From G963701675 sp963701675 (GTDB taxonomy: Bacteria; Planctomycetota; Planctomycetia; Gemmatales; Gemmataceae), in assembly GCA_963701675.1 (NCBI GenBank), contig OY969623.1:1240001-1304000 (forward strand): DNA of 64,000 nucleotides. Direction: 5' to 3'. Below are positions 9,013 through 17,792 of the stretch, in pieces (within the stretch, counting starts at the first letter, position 1; every line of letters starts with the position of its first letter). The notes under the pieces are model-generated. The model worked only from the letters and a program-made list of their open reading frames with translations. It was not told where the DNA came from and did no database searches. Both the position numbers and the translations under genes were made by a program.

Positions 9013-9783
9013 TTAGAGACCCAAAGGCCCCGGGGTACGTTTAGGTCCGCCATAGGCCGGCCCATAGCCGTGGACAACGCTGCGCATCCACGACTCCGGT
9101 CGCATTCGTTTCCTGCGACGCAACGAGACTCGCGGTCCCTGTATCAGGTCGTAGCGAATGCCAAGATCTTCGAAGTTCTTGTTGACGAACTTTTGGAGAT
9201 GATCGAAATAGCGCGGCCGAAATTCCTTTTGGCCGCTGTTCATCATGGCATTCGAGTCGCCGAGGTGGTTATTGTCGTGCCACCACATCAGCCGTTCGAA
9301 CCAGCCGGAGATGCCCGAGCCGCCGTATTCGTCGTAGTTTCCAAAAACATGGCCAAGTTCGTGGGCCAACGTCGGCACGTCGAAGCGGAAGTCGATCGAG
9401 ATGTTCATGTCCAGAAAGACGTAAGGCCGCATGGGGTCTTTGTGGACATCGACCGTCTTGTGGTAGTTGTTCGTCTCGACTAAACGAAAGCGAATGTCGA
9501 TGATGTCGTTCAGCGCCTCGGCGTTTGTCGTGCGTAAGTAGATGCCGGAATGACTCCACACGTCGATGGCATCAAGCATGCCGGTCTTGAATTCCGCTTG
9601 CTGATTCAGGGGTATGCCGGTTTCGAACTCATACTTGGCGCGGAAGGTAATGAGAAGTTTGGCTTGCTTCGGTATGTACTCCGCGTCGAAGTTGCCGTGC
9701 GAGAACTTACCGAGGTCCGTGTCGGTTTCCTTGAACGGACCCGGATCTTTTCGACCCAGCGGCAGAAGTTGTGGTACTGCCAT
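9013..9783 (-). CDS. Metzincin-like zinc metallopeptidase, putative T6SS cargo effector
   Basis: 256 residues without signal peptide or membrane segment. The motif HELGHVFGNYD at residues 141-151 fits HExxHxxGxxD, the zinc-binding signature of metzincins that use Asp as third ligand, and SNAMMNSG at about 177-184 is a plausible Met-turn. Apart from this motif I do not recognise the family. The gene begins 25 bases after the PAAR gene, with GGAG before the ATG, and vgrG precedes PAAR. In many T6SS loci the gene directly behind vgrG-PAAR encodes the delivered toxin, so a secreted peptidase is the best guess. No obvious immunity gene follows; the next gene is the sigma factor. The C-terminus is basic (RRRKRMRP). 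Confidence 0.75.
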   Translation of the reverse strand: MAVPQLLPLGRKDPGPFKETDTDLGKFSHGNFDAEYIPKQAKLLITFRAKYEFETGIPLNQQAEFKTGMLDAIDVWSHSGIYLRTTNAEALNDIIDIRFRLVETNNYHKTVDVHKDPMRPYVFLDMNISIDFRFDVPTLAHELGHVFGNYDEYGGSGISGWFERLMWWHDNNHLGDSNAMMNSGQKEFRPRYFDHLQKFVNKNFEDLGIRYDLIQGPRVSLRRRKRMRPESWMRSVVHGYGPAYGGPKRTPGPLGL

Positions 9784-9808
9784 GATCTACGCTCCGAAGG
9801 TGGGGCCG

Positions 9809-10096
9809 TCAGCCAATCATGACGGTAGGTAAACCCACGGTAATAGCTCCGCCGTGTGCGGTCATGTCGCCGAGACGAGCCGCCGGTTGGCCGCCAATCA
9901 CGACGGTCATTGAACCCAGTGCGATAACATCCGGCCCACCCGCGCACACACACAGGTCGCCGACCCGCGCCGCCGGGACGCCGCCGATTAACACCGTCGG
10001 ACAGCCGGGTGGCATTATCGGTCCGCCGACGTGCGGCACCACGCCCGTGACCATGGGGCAAACATGCATATCTCCAACACGTGCAGCCGGTGGCAT
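9809..10096 (-). CDS. PAAR domain protein, T6SS spike tip
   Basis: 95 residues made almost entirely of PAAR repeats: PAARVGDMHVCP, GVPAARVGDLCVC and GQPAARLGDMTAHGG. In the family this folds into a small zinc-stabilised cone that caps the VgrG trimer and sharpens the spike; conserved His and Cys residues for metal are present. It is a stand-alone PAAR without toxin extension, so cargo must bind non-covalently; the metzincin-like protein encoded next is the likely partner. GGAG lies just upstream of the ATG. Confidence 0.92.
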   Translation of the reverse strand: MPPAARVGDMHVCPMVTGVVPHVGGPIMPPGCPTVLIGGVPAARVGDLCVCAGGPDVIALGSMTVVIGGQPAARLGDMTAHGGAITVGLPTVMIG

Positions 10097-10171
10097 GTGA
10101 TTCTCCTGTACGTGGACGCCGCTTACGATTTGGCGGCTTCGGGCGCCGACTTTAGTCCGGACTTCGAATTA

Positions 10172-12460
10172 TCAGCCAACGTCGGTTTCGTCGGCTTCGC
10201 TTCCTTTGGTTCTTCGGGCTCCGCAGGTTTGGCGCCATGCTGTTCCCGGTGCCCCGCCGCTGTTGATCAACACCGTCGGCATGCCGTTGATCGCAACTCC
10301 CGCCGGACTAATGTCGATGAAGTTACCGCCTACCTTGAGCGTAAGTTGTATCCCGGCCTCCAGCACCAAGGCCATTCCGGCCTTAATGTGGATGTTCATG
10401 CCGGCTTCCAGGTTGTGATTCATTCCAACTTTTTCGTTTTGATCACCACCAACCGTCAACGACTGGGCGCCGCCGATCGACTCCGAACGATCCTTCTTCA
10501 CGGTCAGGTGTTCGTTCTTTTCGACAAGTTCTTTGCGATCTTTCTCAATGATTACATCCACATTTCCGCCATCCTTGGCCTCTCCTTTGCCGACCGTGAG
10601 CAGCACGTTGCCTTCGATTTTTTCCACATGATCGCGCTTGATGTTCAGGTGTTTATCCTGGTGGACGAGCTCGCGTTGGTCGCCGCCTTGCTTGTGCTCA
10701 CCTTCTTCGTCACCACTCTTCCAACCGACAATCATGTGCCGATGGGAAATGACTCGTTCCATGCATTCGTTCTTGACGCGCACGTCCATGTTGCGTTCGG
10801 CATGCAGGAAGAATTGTTCTTTGTCCTTGGTGTCATCGAAGCGCCATTCGTTGAACCCCTCCCCGCCAGTCGTGGTATTGCTCTTGATGCCGGAGATCTT
10901 GTTGTCGTTCTTGTGTTTGGAATCGAGGCCTTCGCCCAGGTACGGCGGCATTTGTTCTGCATTGTAAACGCTGCCGACGATAATGGGCCGGTCTGGATCA
11001 CCTTCCAAAAAGCTGACAATCACTTCTTGCCCAATGCGTGGCCAGAAGGACGCGCCCCAGCGCTTGCCAGCCCACACTTGAGCCACGCGGACCCAGCATG
11101 AACTGTACTTGTATTTGCCCTGCGTCTCCTGGTTCTTCTCGTGGTTGTGCTTTCCCGGGCGGTCCCAATGGAATTGGACCTTCACGCGGCCGTACTTGTC
11201 TGTCAGGATTTCTTCGTCCGTTTGGCCGGAGCCGACGACGGTGGCCGTTTGCGTGCCGGGAATGATCGGCTTTTTCGTCCGGCGCCGCGGTCGAAACACC
11301 AGGTCAGCCGGGATGCACGCGAACGTGTTCTGATACGAAAATCCCTTGCTCTTGCCCGAACGATACTCGGCGTCGCTGGCACTGTGGACGACGCGGGTGA
11401 TCAGGTACGATCCGTCCGCCTTTGATAGCTTCGCTAGTTTGTCGTCGGCGAGGGTTTTCAAGGTGAACTGGTGCCCGGCAAGCAAGTGGCCGCACGTGCT
11501 GGCGCCGTCGATGAGGATGCTCTGGGCGGCCTCTTCCTGCATGCGGATGCCGACCGTGCGCTTGTTATCTTCAAAGATCTTCTTAACGTCCTCCGCGCGG
11601 TCGCCGCCGCCGGGGGAAACACCGTCGAAGCGCTGGGCATACTCACCTGGGTAGTCGTAGACTTCATGCTTCTCGTTCCCGGCAACCTTTAGTTGATGCG
11701 TGACCTCGCCGACCTTCACGTTCGGGGCAATCTCCTTGTCGGCTTCCAGGTGTTTGTTGGGCAGCTCGAAACAGTGATCCCAAAGGGTGTATTTGCCGGA
11801 GCGAAGTTCCTGAAGTTTTCCCCAATCAAAAATGCTCGGGTCATCGTCGCCGCTCGGCGGCTGCGCTTGAAACTGAATCTCCTTACCCAACGGAAGGTCG
11901 GGGCCGCCGGGCGTGTTGGCGATGACCATCTTGTGCCCCTTGGCATCGTGCGTGAAGTAATAGTACATCCCCTCCTCTTCCATGAGCCGGCTGGCAAAGT
12001 TGAAGTCGGTTTCGCGGTACTGCACGCAATAATCCCGCGGATGAAACTCACCTTCGAGTTTGAGTTCCGGCCTGATATCCTCCAGGACTTTCTTGAGGAT
12101 GTCGGGGACCGAAAGAGTCTGGAAGATCCGGCTTTGGGCCTTGCGGGCCAACAACCATAGCTGCGGGACAACGTCCACCCGATAGTGGGCGTAAGAATCG
12201 TCGGCTTCGTTTTGCTGGACCGTGCTGCAGATACCGTTGAAGTAACGGGCCTTGTTTTTTCCGATCTTGATTTCGACGGTAATCGGTTGCCCCAACAGGG
12301 ACTCGAACTTGACGTTTTTAGAGTGTTTAGCGATCAAGTCGAGTTGGAAACGGAAGAGCTGCGACATTCCTTCGGAACCGGAAAAACCAATCAGTATAAG
12401 GTCATCACCGAGGGGACTGGTTACCGACACGGAATGATGGGCCTGCACGTCGCTCGCCAT
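10172..12460 (-). CDS. vgrG: VgrG/TssI, T6SS spike protein (C-terminal tail frameshifted)
   Basis: About 762 residues in this frame. The N-terminal half is the gp27-like hub (SVTSPLGDDLILIGFSG, FHPRDYCVQYRETDFNFASRLMEEEGMYYYF). It is followed by the gp5-like OB fold (GRVKVQFHWD, CWVRVAQVWAGKRWG, FLEGDPDRPIIVGSVYN) and a C-terminal triple-beta-helix region of short hydrophobic/charged repeats ending in AGVAINGMPTVLINSGG. The protein trimerises into the membrane-puncturing spike. The ATG at 12460 follows GGAGATATCC. After APGT the tail appears frameshifted: another frame reads GAKPAEPEEPKEAKP and runs to a TAA at 10123, the Pro/Lys/Glu-rich tail usual for this family, so the intended gene probably ends at 10123, 27 bases before the PAAR start. 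Confidence 0.93.
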   Translation of the reverse strand: MASDVQAHHSVSVTSPLGDDLILIGFSGSEGMSQLFRFQLDLIAKHSKNVKFESLLGQPITVEIKIGKNKARYFNGICSTVQQNEADDSYAHYRVDVVPQLWLLARKAQSRIFQTLSVPDILKKVLEDIRPELKLEGEFHPRDYCVQYRETDFNFASRLMEEEGMYYYFTHDAKGHKMVIANTPGGPDLPLGKEIQFQAQPPSGDDDPSIFDWGKLQELRSGKYTLWDHCFELPNKHLEADKEIAPNVKVGEVTHQLKVAGNEKHEVYDYPGEYAQRFDGVSPGGGDRAEDVKKIFEDNKRTVGIRMQEEAAQSILIDGASTCGHLLAGHQFTLKTLADDKLAKLSKADGSYLITRVVHSASDAEYRSGKSKGFSYQNTFACIPADLVFRPRRRTKKPIIPGTQTATVVGSGQTDEEILTDKYGRVKVQFHWDRPGKHNHEKNQETQGKYKYSSCWVRVAQVWAGKRWGASFWPRIGQEVIVSFLEGDPDRPIIVGSVYNAEQMPPYLGEGLDSKHKNDNKISGIKSNTTTGGEGFNEWRFDDTKDKEQFFLHAERNMDVRVKNECMERVISHRHMIVGWKSGDEEGEHKQGGDQRELVHQDKHLNIKRDHVEKIEGNVLLTVGKGEAKDGGNVDVIIEKDRKELVEKNEHLTVKKDRSESIGGAQSLTVGGDQNEKVGMNHNLEAGMNIHIKAGMALVLEAGIQLTLKVGGNFIDISPAGVAINGMPTVLINSGGAPGTAWRQTCGARRTKGSEADETDVG

Positions 12461-12584
12461 GGATATCTCCAAACCGCGCCGGCTCTGGCGCCGACCGTTC
12501 GACGGACCAAGAAGTTCAAGTCTACGTTACGTGGCCACGGGGGCGCGTGCGCCCGTCGTAAATATATGCGTTCGGCGCCGTGAA

Positions 12585-12630
12585 ACCGGACAGCGGCAAC
12601 AGGCCCCAAATTCGACGAGCGCTGTCCGGT
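12585..12630. repeat. Inverted repeat in the vgrG / pseudo-caspase divergent region
   Basis: Arms ACCGGACAGCG and CGCTGTCCGGT, 11 perfect pairs, separated by 24 bases, between the divergent start codons at 12460 and 12720. It could be an operator for coordinated control of the two T6SS transcripts or simply a hairpin; no T tract follows. Confidence 0.5.
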
Positions 12631-12719
12631 GACGCGGCGAATTCAGGATATAATGGTGGGGCTTCACCCAGAGCCCGGGCCGCGTTGCTTTCTCGTTTTT
12701 GCTGCCCCGAGGTCCGTTT

Positions 12720-15227
12720 ATGCCAAGCGATCCCTCTCGCCCGCCGCAACCCGCATGGCGCAAGAACGTCACCGCGGCCGCTAAAACCGACGCGCAACCC
12801 AAATGGAAGTCGGCGTCCGTTGCGAAACCAACCGCCGGCACGGGTTGGTCGTGGCGATCCAAGATCGGACTGGGCGCTGCGCTTGTCGTGCTCGCCGGTG
12901 TCGCCGTCTTGTGGTTGGCCCAGTACTTCATTCCACGGCAGGTTCCTTATCTCGTCGTTTACGGCGCCGACTATCAGGAAAACCTTGCCGTTCCGCATAA
13001 CGTCTTCGGATGGCGTGCAGCCAGCGAGCTGAGCAAATGGGCGGACGGCGATTCGCGATCCTTTTTCGGCGGACGGCATCGGCCGCAACCGCACAAAGCC
13101 GATCCCAAACCTTTCGACGGCGAATGGGCGACACTGGAAAAACCAACCCAGTTTCGCGAGGACACACTGATCCTCCACCTCGCGTTTCACGGCGGGGCGG
13201 ACGAAAATGGGCCTTTTTTCCTTCTCGACGACCGCCACGGCCGCAAGCGGCTTCAACTCGGCGAAGTCCTTGACTATTTGAAAAGCGAAAACCTGAAGTC
13301 GAAAAAGAAACTCCTCATCCTCGACGCCACCCAGGTTCCCGCTCACTGGCAACTGGGAATGCTGCACAATGATTTCGCGCTTGAGCTCCAGGAGATGGAG
13401 CCGCAAATCCAAGCGATTCCCGATCTGGTTGTCTTGAGCGCGAGTGCCGCTAACCAGCAATCTTGGGCATCCGAAGAACGCGGCATGACAATTTTCGGCT
13501 ACTACATTCTAGAAGGACTTAAAGGGGCAGCGGACCTCGACGGCAACATTCACGTCACCGCGCTGGAGTTACATCAGTACGTGAAAGATCAGGTGGAGGC
13601 TTGGGCGTACGCCAACCGCCTGGCGTCGCAGACTCCGGTGTTGTTGCCCAACGATGCGGATGGCCAGGATCGCGCGCAACAAATCCGGCTGGCGGTTGTC
13701 CAAGGGCCGCCTCAACCGCCGCCGTCACGAAAGGCGCCGGACTTGAATCATCTTGCATCGACTTGGAAGGCTTTCGACGCACTTCGACAGGACCGGCTGC
13801 GTCCGGAAGTTCATAGTCCCCATCGTTGGCGACTGTATATCGACACGCTCCTTCGTTACGAACAGTTGGTGCGTGCGGACGGCGACCGTGCGGATGTTCT
13901 GCAGGCGAAGCTCGCCAGCATGCACAAGGAGCTTGCCGCGACGCGCAATCTTAATCTCCGGAATTGTCAGTGGAATTCACTCGCGATGCCGGAAACCGGG
14001 CTGTCGGTAATCGGCGATAGTGCGCTGGAAGCCCAATTCGAGGAACTTTGGAAGGACCCAGCCAAGCCCGAGGTCTGGGACTCCGTGCCGAAGAGAGACT
14101 CGCCGCAAGTGGCCTGGCAGCTTGGCAAGTTCGTGGTCGCCAAACTGCTGGCAAAAGACAGCGAGCGCTCGGCCGAAGGTTTTGAGAAACCCAAGTCCGT
14201 CCGCGACGAATTTCAGCGGGCTGAAAAGTTGCTCCGTCTCCTACCAAAGGATAGCAATTACCTCCCGGCCGAAGTGCAGACGCTGGCCGTGGTTCTGCGC
14301 GACCTCCCCGCTGATTCGCAGGCGCCTGTGGAAGACATCGTCGCCATGCTTGCACTTCGCGTCGCGGGCGAAGAGCTGGCGCTTTCTATTGCGAATGACA
14401 AGTCCGAATACGCCTGCAGCGAGCTGGTTTTCCCGTGGATTCGAAAGGATATCGAAACTGCGGATCACGAACGCTGTCTGGGCGAGGGCCTGCTCATTAG
14501 CAGCGACTCCGAAGCATGGAAACGTGCAAGTGAGCATCGCCAAAAGGCACGAACGCATTACGATCGGGCGGCGAAAACAGCCGCTGCCGTGCGCTCCGCT
14601 TATCAAACCCAATACCTCGTCCTGAGTGCGCTGCCCTATTACTCACAATGGATCGCGCAGCGGCACTTGCACGGACAGGATGAGGCCACCCGCAACGCAA
14701 ACCAGCAAGAGGCGCGGGAGTTGCTAAGCGCCGCCGAGAAACTCTGGGCCGACGTACACCTTCTGTCCACCAAACTCGAGAAGCCCGACCCGGCAGTAGT
14801 ACTCGGCAGTCCGCAATCCGTTTACGAGCAGGCGCAGCTTGTCCAGACCCACTTCGCCGCATTGGTTAACCGGTTTCAGCAGGCGAAACTGCCCAAGGCC
14901 GAGACGCCGCAGCCGTGGCTGTGGATTCAGGATGCGTTGACAGTCCCCTTCATGAGCGCCAACGATCGATTGGCCTTGCTGAAGCAAAGTCGCACCATTT
15001 CTGAACGACTCAACGAAAAAACCCGCGATACGGTGGCGCGAGCGACCGATTCGGCCGCGCTCAGCGAGGATCTTTCGTGGAGAAACGCGAACCGTCACTA
15101 CCGCATCGCAATGGCGAGCCTCGGCAGGAAGGCGCCTGACACCTCGGAGTTACGCGACAGCACAGCCGATGACGGCGACCTGCTGCTACAGGACCCAAGT
15201 ACCGCGCCGCCCGCGGTAAGGATGTAG
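12720..15227 (+). CDS. Membrane-anchored caspase-like protein with inactivated catalytic Cys (pseudo-caspase 1)
   Basis: 835 residues. A basic, Pro-rich cytoplasmic segment precedes one membrane helix at about 49-68, so the rest should face the periplasm. Residues about 75-300 resemble a C14 caspase-like domain: LILHLAFHGG (His157 at the catalytic His position), KKLLILDATQ (the position of the catalytic Cys in LLxDxC is Thr204), VVLSASAANQQSWASEE, and GYYILEGLKGAAD. The following roughly 530 residues are helical and unrecognised. The ATG at 12720 has GAGGT upstream. The last residues before 15227 look out of frame; the downstream frame, read backwards from the VWA protein, joins near nt 15190 (PKYRAARGKD), so both may be one protein of about 1,690 residues. 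Confidence 0.75.
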   Translation: MPSDPSRPPQPAWRKNVTAAAKTDAQPKWKSASVAKPTAGTGWSWRSKIGLGAALVVLAGVAVLWLAQYFIPRQVPYLVVYGADYQENLAVPHNVFGWRAASELSKWADGDSRSFFGGRHRPQPHKADPKPFDGEWATLEKPTQFREDTLILHLAFHGGADENGPFFLLDDRHGRKRLQLGEVLDYLKSENLKSKKKLLILDATQVPAHWQLGMLHNDFALELQEMEPQIQAIPDLVVLSASAANQQSWASEERGMTIFGYYILEGLKGAADLDGNIHVTALELHQYVKDQVEAWAYANRLASQTPVLLPNDADGQDRAQQIRLAVVQGPPQPPPSRKAPDLNHLASTWKAFDALRQDRLRPEVHSPHRWRLYIDTLLRYEQLVRADGDRADVLQAKLASMHKELAATRNLNLRNCQWNSLAMPETGLSVIGDSALEAQFEELWKDPAKPEVWDSVPKRDSPQVAWQLGKFVVAKLLAKDSERSAEGFEKPKSVRDEFQRAEKLLRLLPKDSNYLPAEVQTLAVVLRDLPADSQAPVEDIVAMLALRVAGEELALSIANDKSEYACSELVFPWIRKDIETADHERCLGEGLLISSDSEAWKRASEHRQKARTHYDRAAKTAAAVRSAYQTQYLVLSALPYYSQWIAQRHLHGQDEATRNANQQEARELLSAAEKLWADVHLLSTKLEKPDPAVVLGSPQSVYEQAQLVQTHFAALVNRFQQAKLPKAETPQPWLWIQDALTVPFMSANDRLALLKQSRTISERLNEKTRDTVARATDSAALSEDLSWRNANRHYRIAMASLGRKAPDTSELRDSTADDGDLLLQDPSTAPPAVRM

Positions 15228-15328
15228 CCGTCTATCAGCAAAAGGAAGCGGTCGGGTTACAAGGAATCACGGATGTAGAGCGGAGAAAGAAACAGCCGAT
15301 CGATCAAGCGACCGCGGAACTGCGAAAA

Positions 15329-17785
15329 GTGGAAGCCGTATGCCGAAAGATCGACGGCGCGACCGTCGAACAACTCGGGAAGTTCGACGATGCCAACGAT
15401 CCGGTGACGGCATTGTGGCGTGTCCGAGTACACAACTTACTGCTATGGCAGGCCGAGCGCACTTTCGCCGACCATTGGGCCAGCCGCGACGAGCGTCGTG
15501 AGGCGACGCCGTATTACCGGGAAGTTGCCTTGCGCTATACCGACGGCGCCGCCGAGCTCGTAGCAAAGGAGTGGCAGAAAACAGCCTCCGAGGCACGGCA
15601 AAAGTTCGACAAAGTGGCGCAGGTCGCTTTTCAAAAGCCGGAGGCTCTCGACGTTACCAAAGAACAAGTGGTTTTTGAGGTAACCGCAAAGTTCCGCCCC
15701 GATGGCGATGTCCCTTCCGGGTATCCGATGCTATGGGTCAACGACCCGGCGAAGGGTGACACCAAACAAAAGCGGATTCGGGTTCGCAACGATCATGATC
15801 GCCGCGTCTACTTCGGTCGCCGGGATCGCGGCACACTCGGCGAAGATCGGGAATTGGCCCTGACCTGCTTGATGAGTCCGAATACGGAGACGCCACCGAC
15901 TCCGGGCGCCATCGACGCGGCCATGTTGGTTGAAGGGCGATTTCGGGGGCAAATCCTGGAAGGCCTCGTTCCCGTGCGGCTTCACTTGCAGCCTGATCTG
16001 GTGGCTCAGCGGGTGGTGCCGCCGGATGATTGCGGCGTCGCCGTCATCGCGGATGACAATGTCTTTGACAAGTTCGCCGCCAAGAATTCCGCAATGGCAA
16101 TCGTCTTGGACTGTTCGGGAAGCATGGACTACCCGAAAGGAACTCGCGACCGATTCAACAAGGCGGTCAATGCGCTTGAGACGGTTTTGAAGAATGTCCG
16201 CAAGGACACGCGGGTTAGCATTTGGGTCTTCGGCCAGAAAGAGACAACCGACCCGGTCGAGCTCAGGGTCCAGCGAAAGATCGGCGAATACGACGTGCTG
16301 ATCGGTCGAATTCAAGGCACACCGGCGGCGTGGCGCCTGAATCCAGTCGCAGTAAAAAAGGTCGTCGACAAGATTCGGGGTTTGACGCCGTGGTATCACA
16401 CCCCGGCGGTTCGAGCGATGATGGCAGCGAAGCCGGACGTTGAGAACGCTAAAGGCTTCAAGACACTGTTGCTCATCACCGACGGTGACGACAACATCTT
16501 TCGGCTGGATACCGAACTTAACGAAGGCCTGGCGATTCCCGAGTTCCTTCAGAAGAAGTTCAATGGTCTGCGAGTTCAAGTCAACGTCGTCGGCTTCGAG
16601 CTGGAAAACAAGGACGCAGCGATCCGGCAGTTCGAGGGAGTCAAGAAGCTCTCGCCCCTCGCGGGAAGATTCGAGTCCGTCGACAAGGCGGCCGATCTGG
16701 CGAGAACGCTCGAAGAACTGCTCGCGCAGCACCTCGTTTACCGGGTGGAGCACGGCGGCCGACACGAAGTTCTCAAGGACGAAATCCGCATCACTCGGCT
16801 CAATGAAACTCCGTACACGGAGCCGCTGCCCGAATCCAAGGTCTTCTGGATTCACCAGCAAGATCACCGGCAGCGAGTTCGGCTCGACCCCGGCGACGTG
16901 CTACTTCTTAAAGCCAAGCTCAAGGGCGAGGCCGTCGAGCTAGAGCGGTTTCTACTTACCGACCATTTGCCAAAGTCGGGTTTGGTTTGGAAATCGGAAG
17001 AGATTAATGGTTGGCGTGTCGGCGTCCTTCAAAATCAGCACAAACTCGATAAGTCCCGGGAAATCCTGGTGACCTTGGAAGAAACGAGTAAGCGCGACGC
17101 AACTCAAGCCGAGGATCTGCGTTTGGTCCACCCGGAGTTTGTTTGGTTCGGCGTTGAACCGGAAGGGGCTAATCAGCGGGTCGCGCTGCGCTGGCGGAAC
17201 TTGCCCTACTATCCGGCGCCGACTTGGGCGTTGGAAGTTCCTGGCTGGCCTACCGCCGTTGACGGCAAGGAGACGACTCCGGTGTTGCGATGTTGGTGGC
17301 GAAAGGAACGCCCACCGGAGACTTTCCCGTTGCCGCCGAAAACGACGGCGGGCTCCCTAGTGGACCGCTACCGTAACGCCGAAGCCAAAGAGCAAGGCAT
17401 CACGGTGGAAAGCGTCGAGTTCGTGAAGCAGCAACCTGGTTTCGACCGGCCCGGGCTGGTTGTTCGCTTGAGGCACCCGCCCGGCAAACCGGCGCTGGCC
17501 CGCATCTCGGATGCCGGCAAGAAGTACGAAATCGAAGACCGGATCTATCGCGACGCGCATCGCACCGTCACCATCCTCTGGGACGTGACGGAACGGGAGT
17601 TAGATCGCACCGACGTCAGCCTCCGGGCGATTTCACTAGATGAGTTCAGAGCCGACGCTAAACCGGACTCTGCCTCCAGCCGGCACGAAGACGTTTTGCG
17701 GGTGGAAACATCGCTTCCGGCGTCACCGAATAGCCGGCCTTCGCCTTGGATGCGTCCCCGAGCGGGCGGCAAACAGAACAACTAG
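15329..17785 (+). CDS. von Willebrand factor A domain protein of the T6SS locus
   Basis: The open frame extends back to about nt 15190 without a good start, and no ribosome binding site precedes 15329, so this is probably the C-terminal half of the preceding caspase-like protein, split by a one-base shift. A VWA domain lies at about residues 250-460: MAIVLDCSGSMD supplies the DxSxS metal-binding motif, and LLLITDGDDN the later Asp. The stretch before it (ALRYTDGAAELVAKEW) and the roughly 350 residues after it, with Ig-like beta strands such as VEWFG-type repeats, are unrecognised. VWA domains mediate metal-dependent protein binding. The next gene starts seven bases after the stop, consistent with an operon. 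Confidence 0.75.
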   Translation: MEAVCRKIDGATVEQLGKFDDANDPVTALWRVRVHNLLLWQAERTFADHWASRDERREATPYYREVALRYTDGAAELVAKEWQKTASEARQKFDKVAQVAFQKPEALDVTKEQVVFEVTAKFRPDGDVPSGYPMLWVNDPAKGDTKQKRIRVRNDHDRRVYFGRRDRGTLGEDRELALTCLMSPNTETPPTPGAIDAAMLVEGRFRGQILEGLVPVRLHLQPDLVAQRVVPPDDCGVAVIADDNVFDKFAAKNSAMAIVLDCSGSMDYPKGTRDRFNKAVNALETVLKNVRKDTRVSIWVFGQKETTDPVELRVQRKIGEYDVLIGRIQGTPAAWRLNPVAVKKVVDKIRGLTPWYHTPAVRAMMAAKPDVENAKGFKTLLLITDGDDNIFRLDTELNEGLAIPEFLQKKFNGLRVQVNVVGFELENKDAAIRQFEGVKKLSPLAGRFESVDKAADLARTLEELLAQHLVYRVEHGGRHEVLKDEIRITRLNETPYTEPLPESKVFWIHQQDHRQRVRLDPGDVLLLKAKLKGEAVELERFLLTDHLPKSGLVWKSEEINGWRVGVLQNQHKLDKSREILVTLEETSKRDATQAEDLRLVHPEFVWFGVEPEGANQRVALRWRNLPYYPAPTWALEVPGWPTAVDGKETTPVLRCWWRKERPPETFPLPPKTTAGSLVDRYRNAEAKEQGITVESVEFVKQQPGFDRPGLVVRLRHPPGKPALARISDAGKKYEIEDRIYRDAHRTVTILWDVTERELDRTDVSLRAISLDEFRADAKPDSASSRHEDVLRVETSLPASPNSRPSPWMRPRAGGKQNN

Positions 17786-17792
17786 ATGTTCA

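Noticed and set aside
10031..11101. Long plus-strand open frame opposite vgrG
   Set aside because: Antisense of a clear VgrG gene; hydrophobic translation arises from the codon pattern, no start signal.
12522..13460. Minus-strand open frame of 312 codons
   Set aside because: Overlaps the divergent promoter region and the pseudo-caspase gene; composition matches an antisense shadow.
15731..16867. Minus-strand open frame of 378 codons
   Set aside because: Exact antisense of the VWA domain region; no ribosome binding site or family resemblance.
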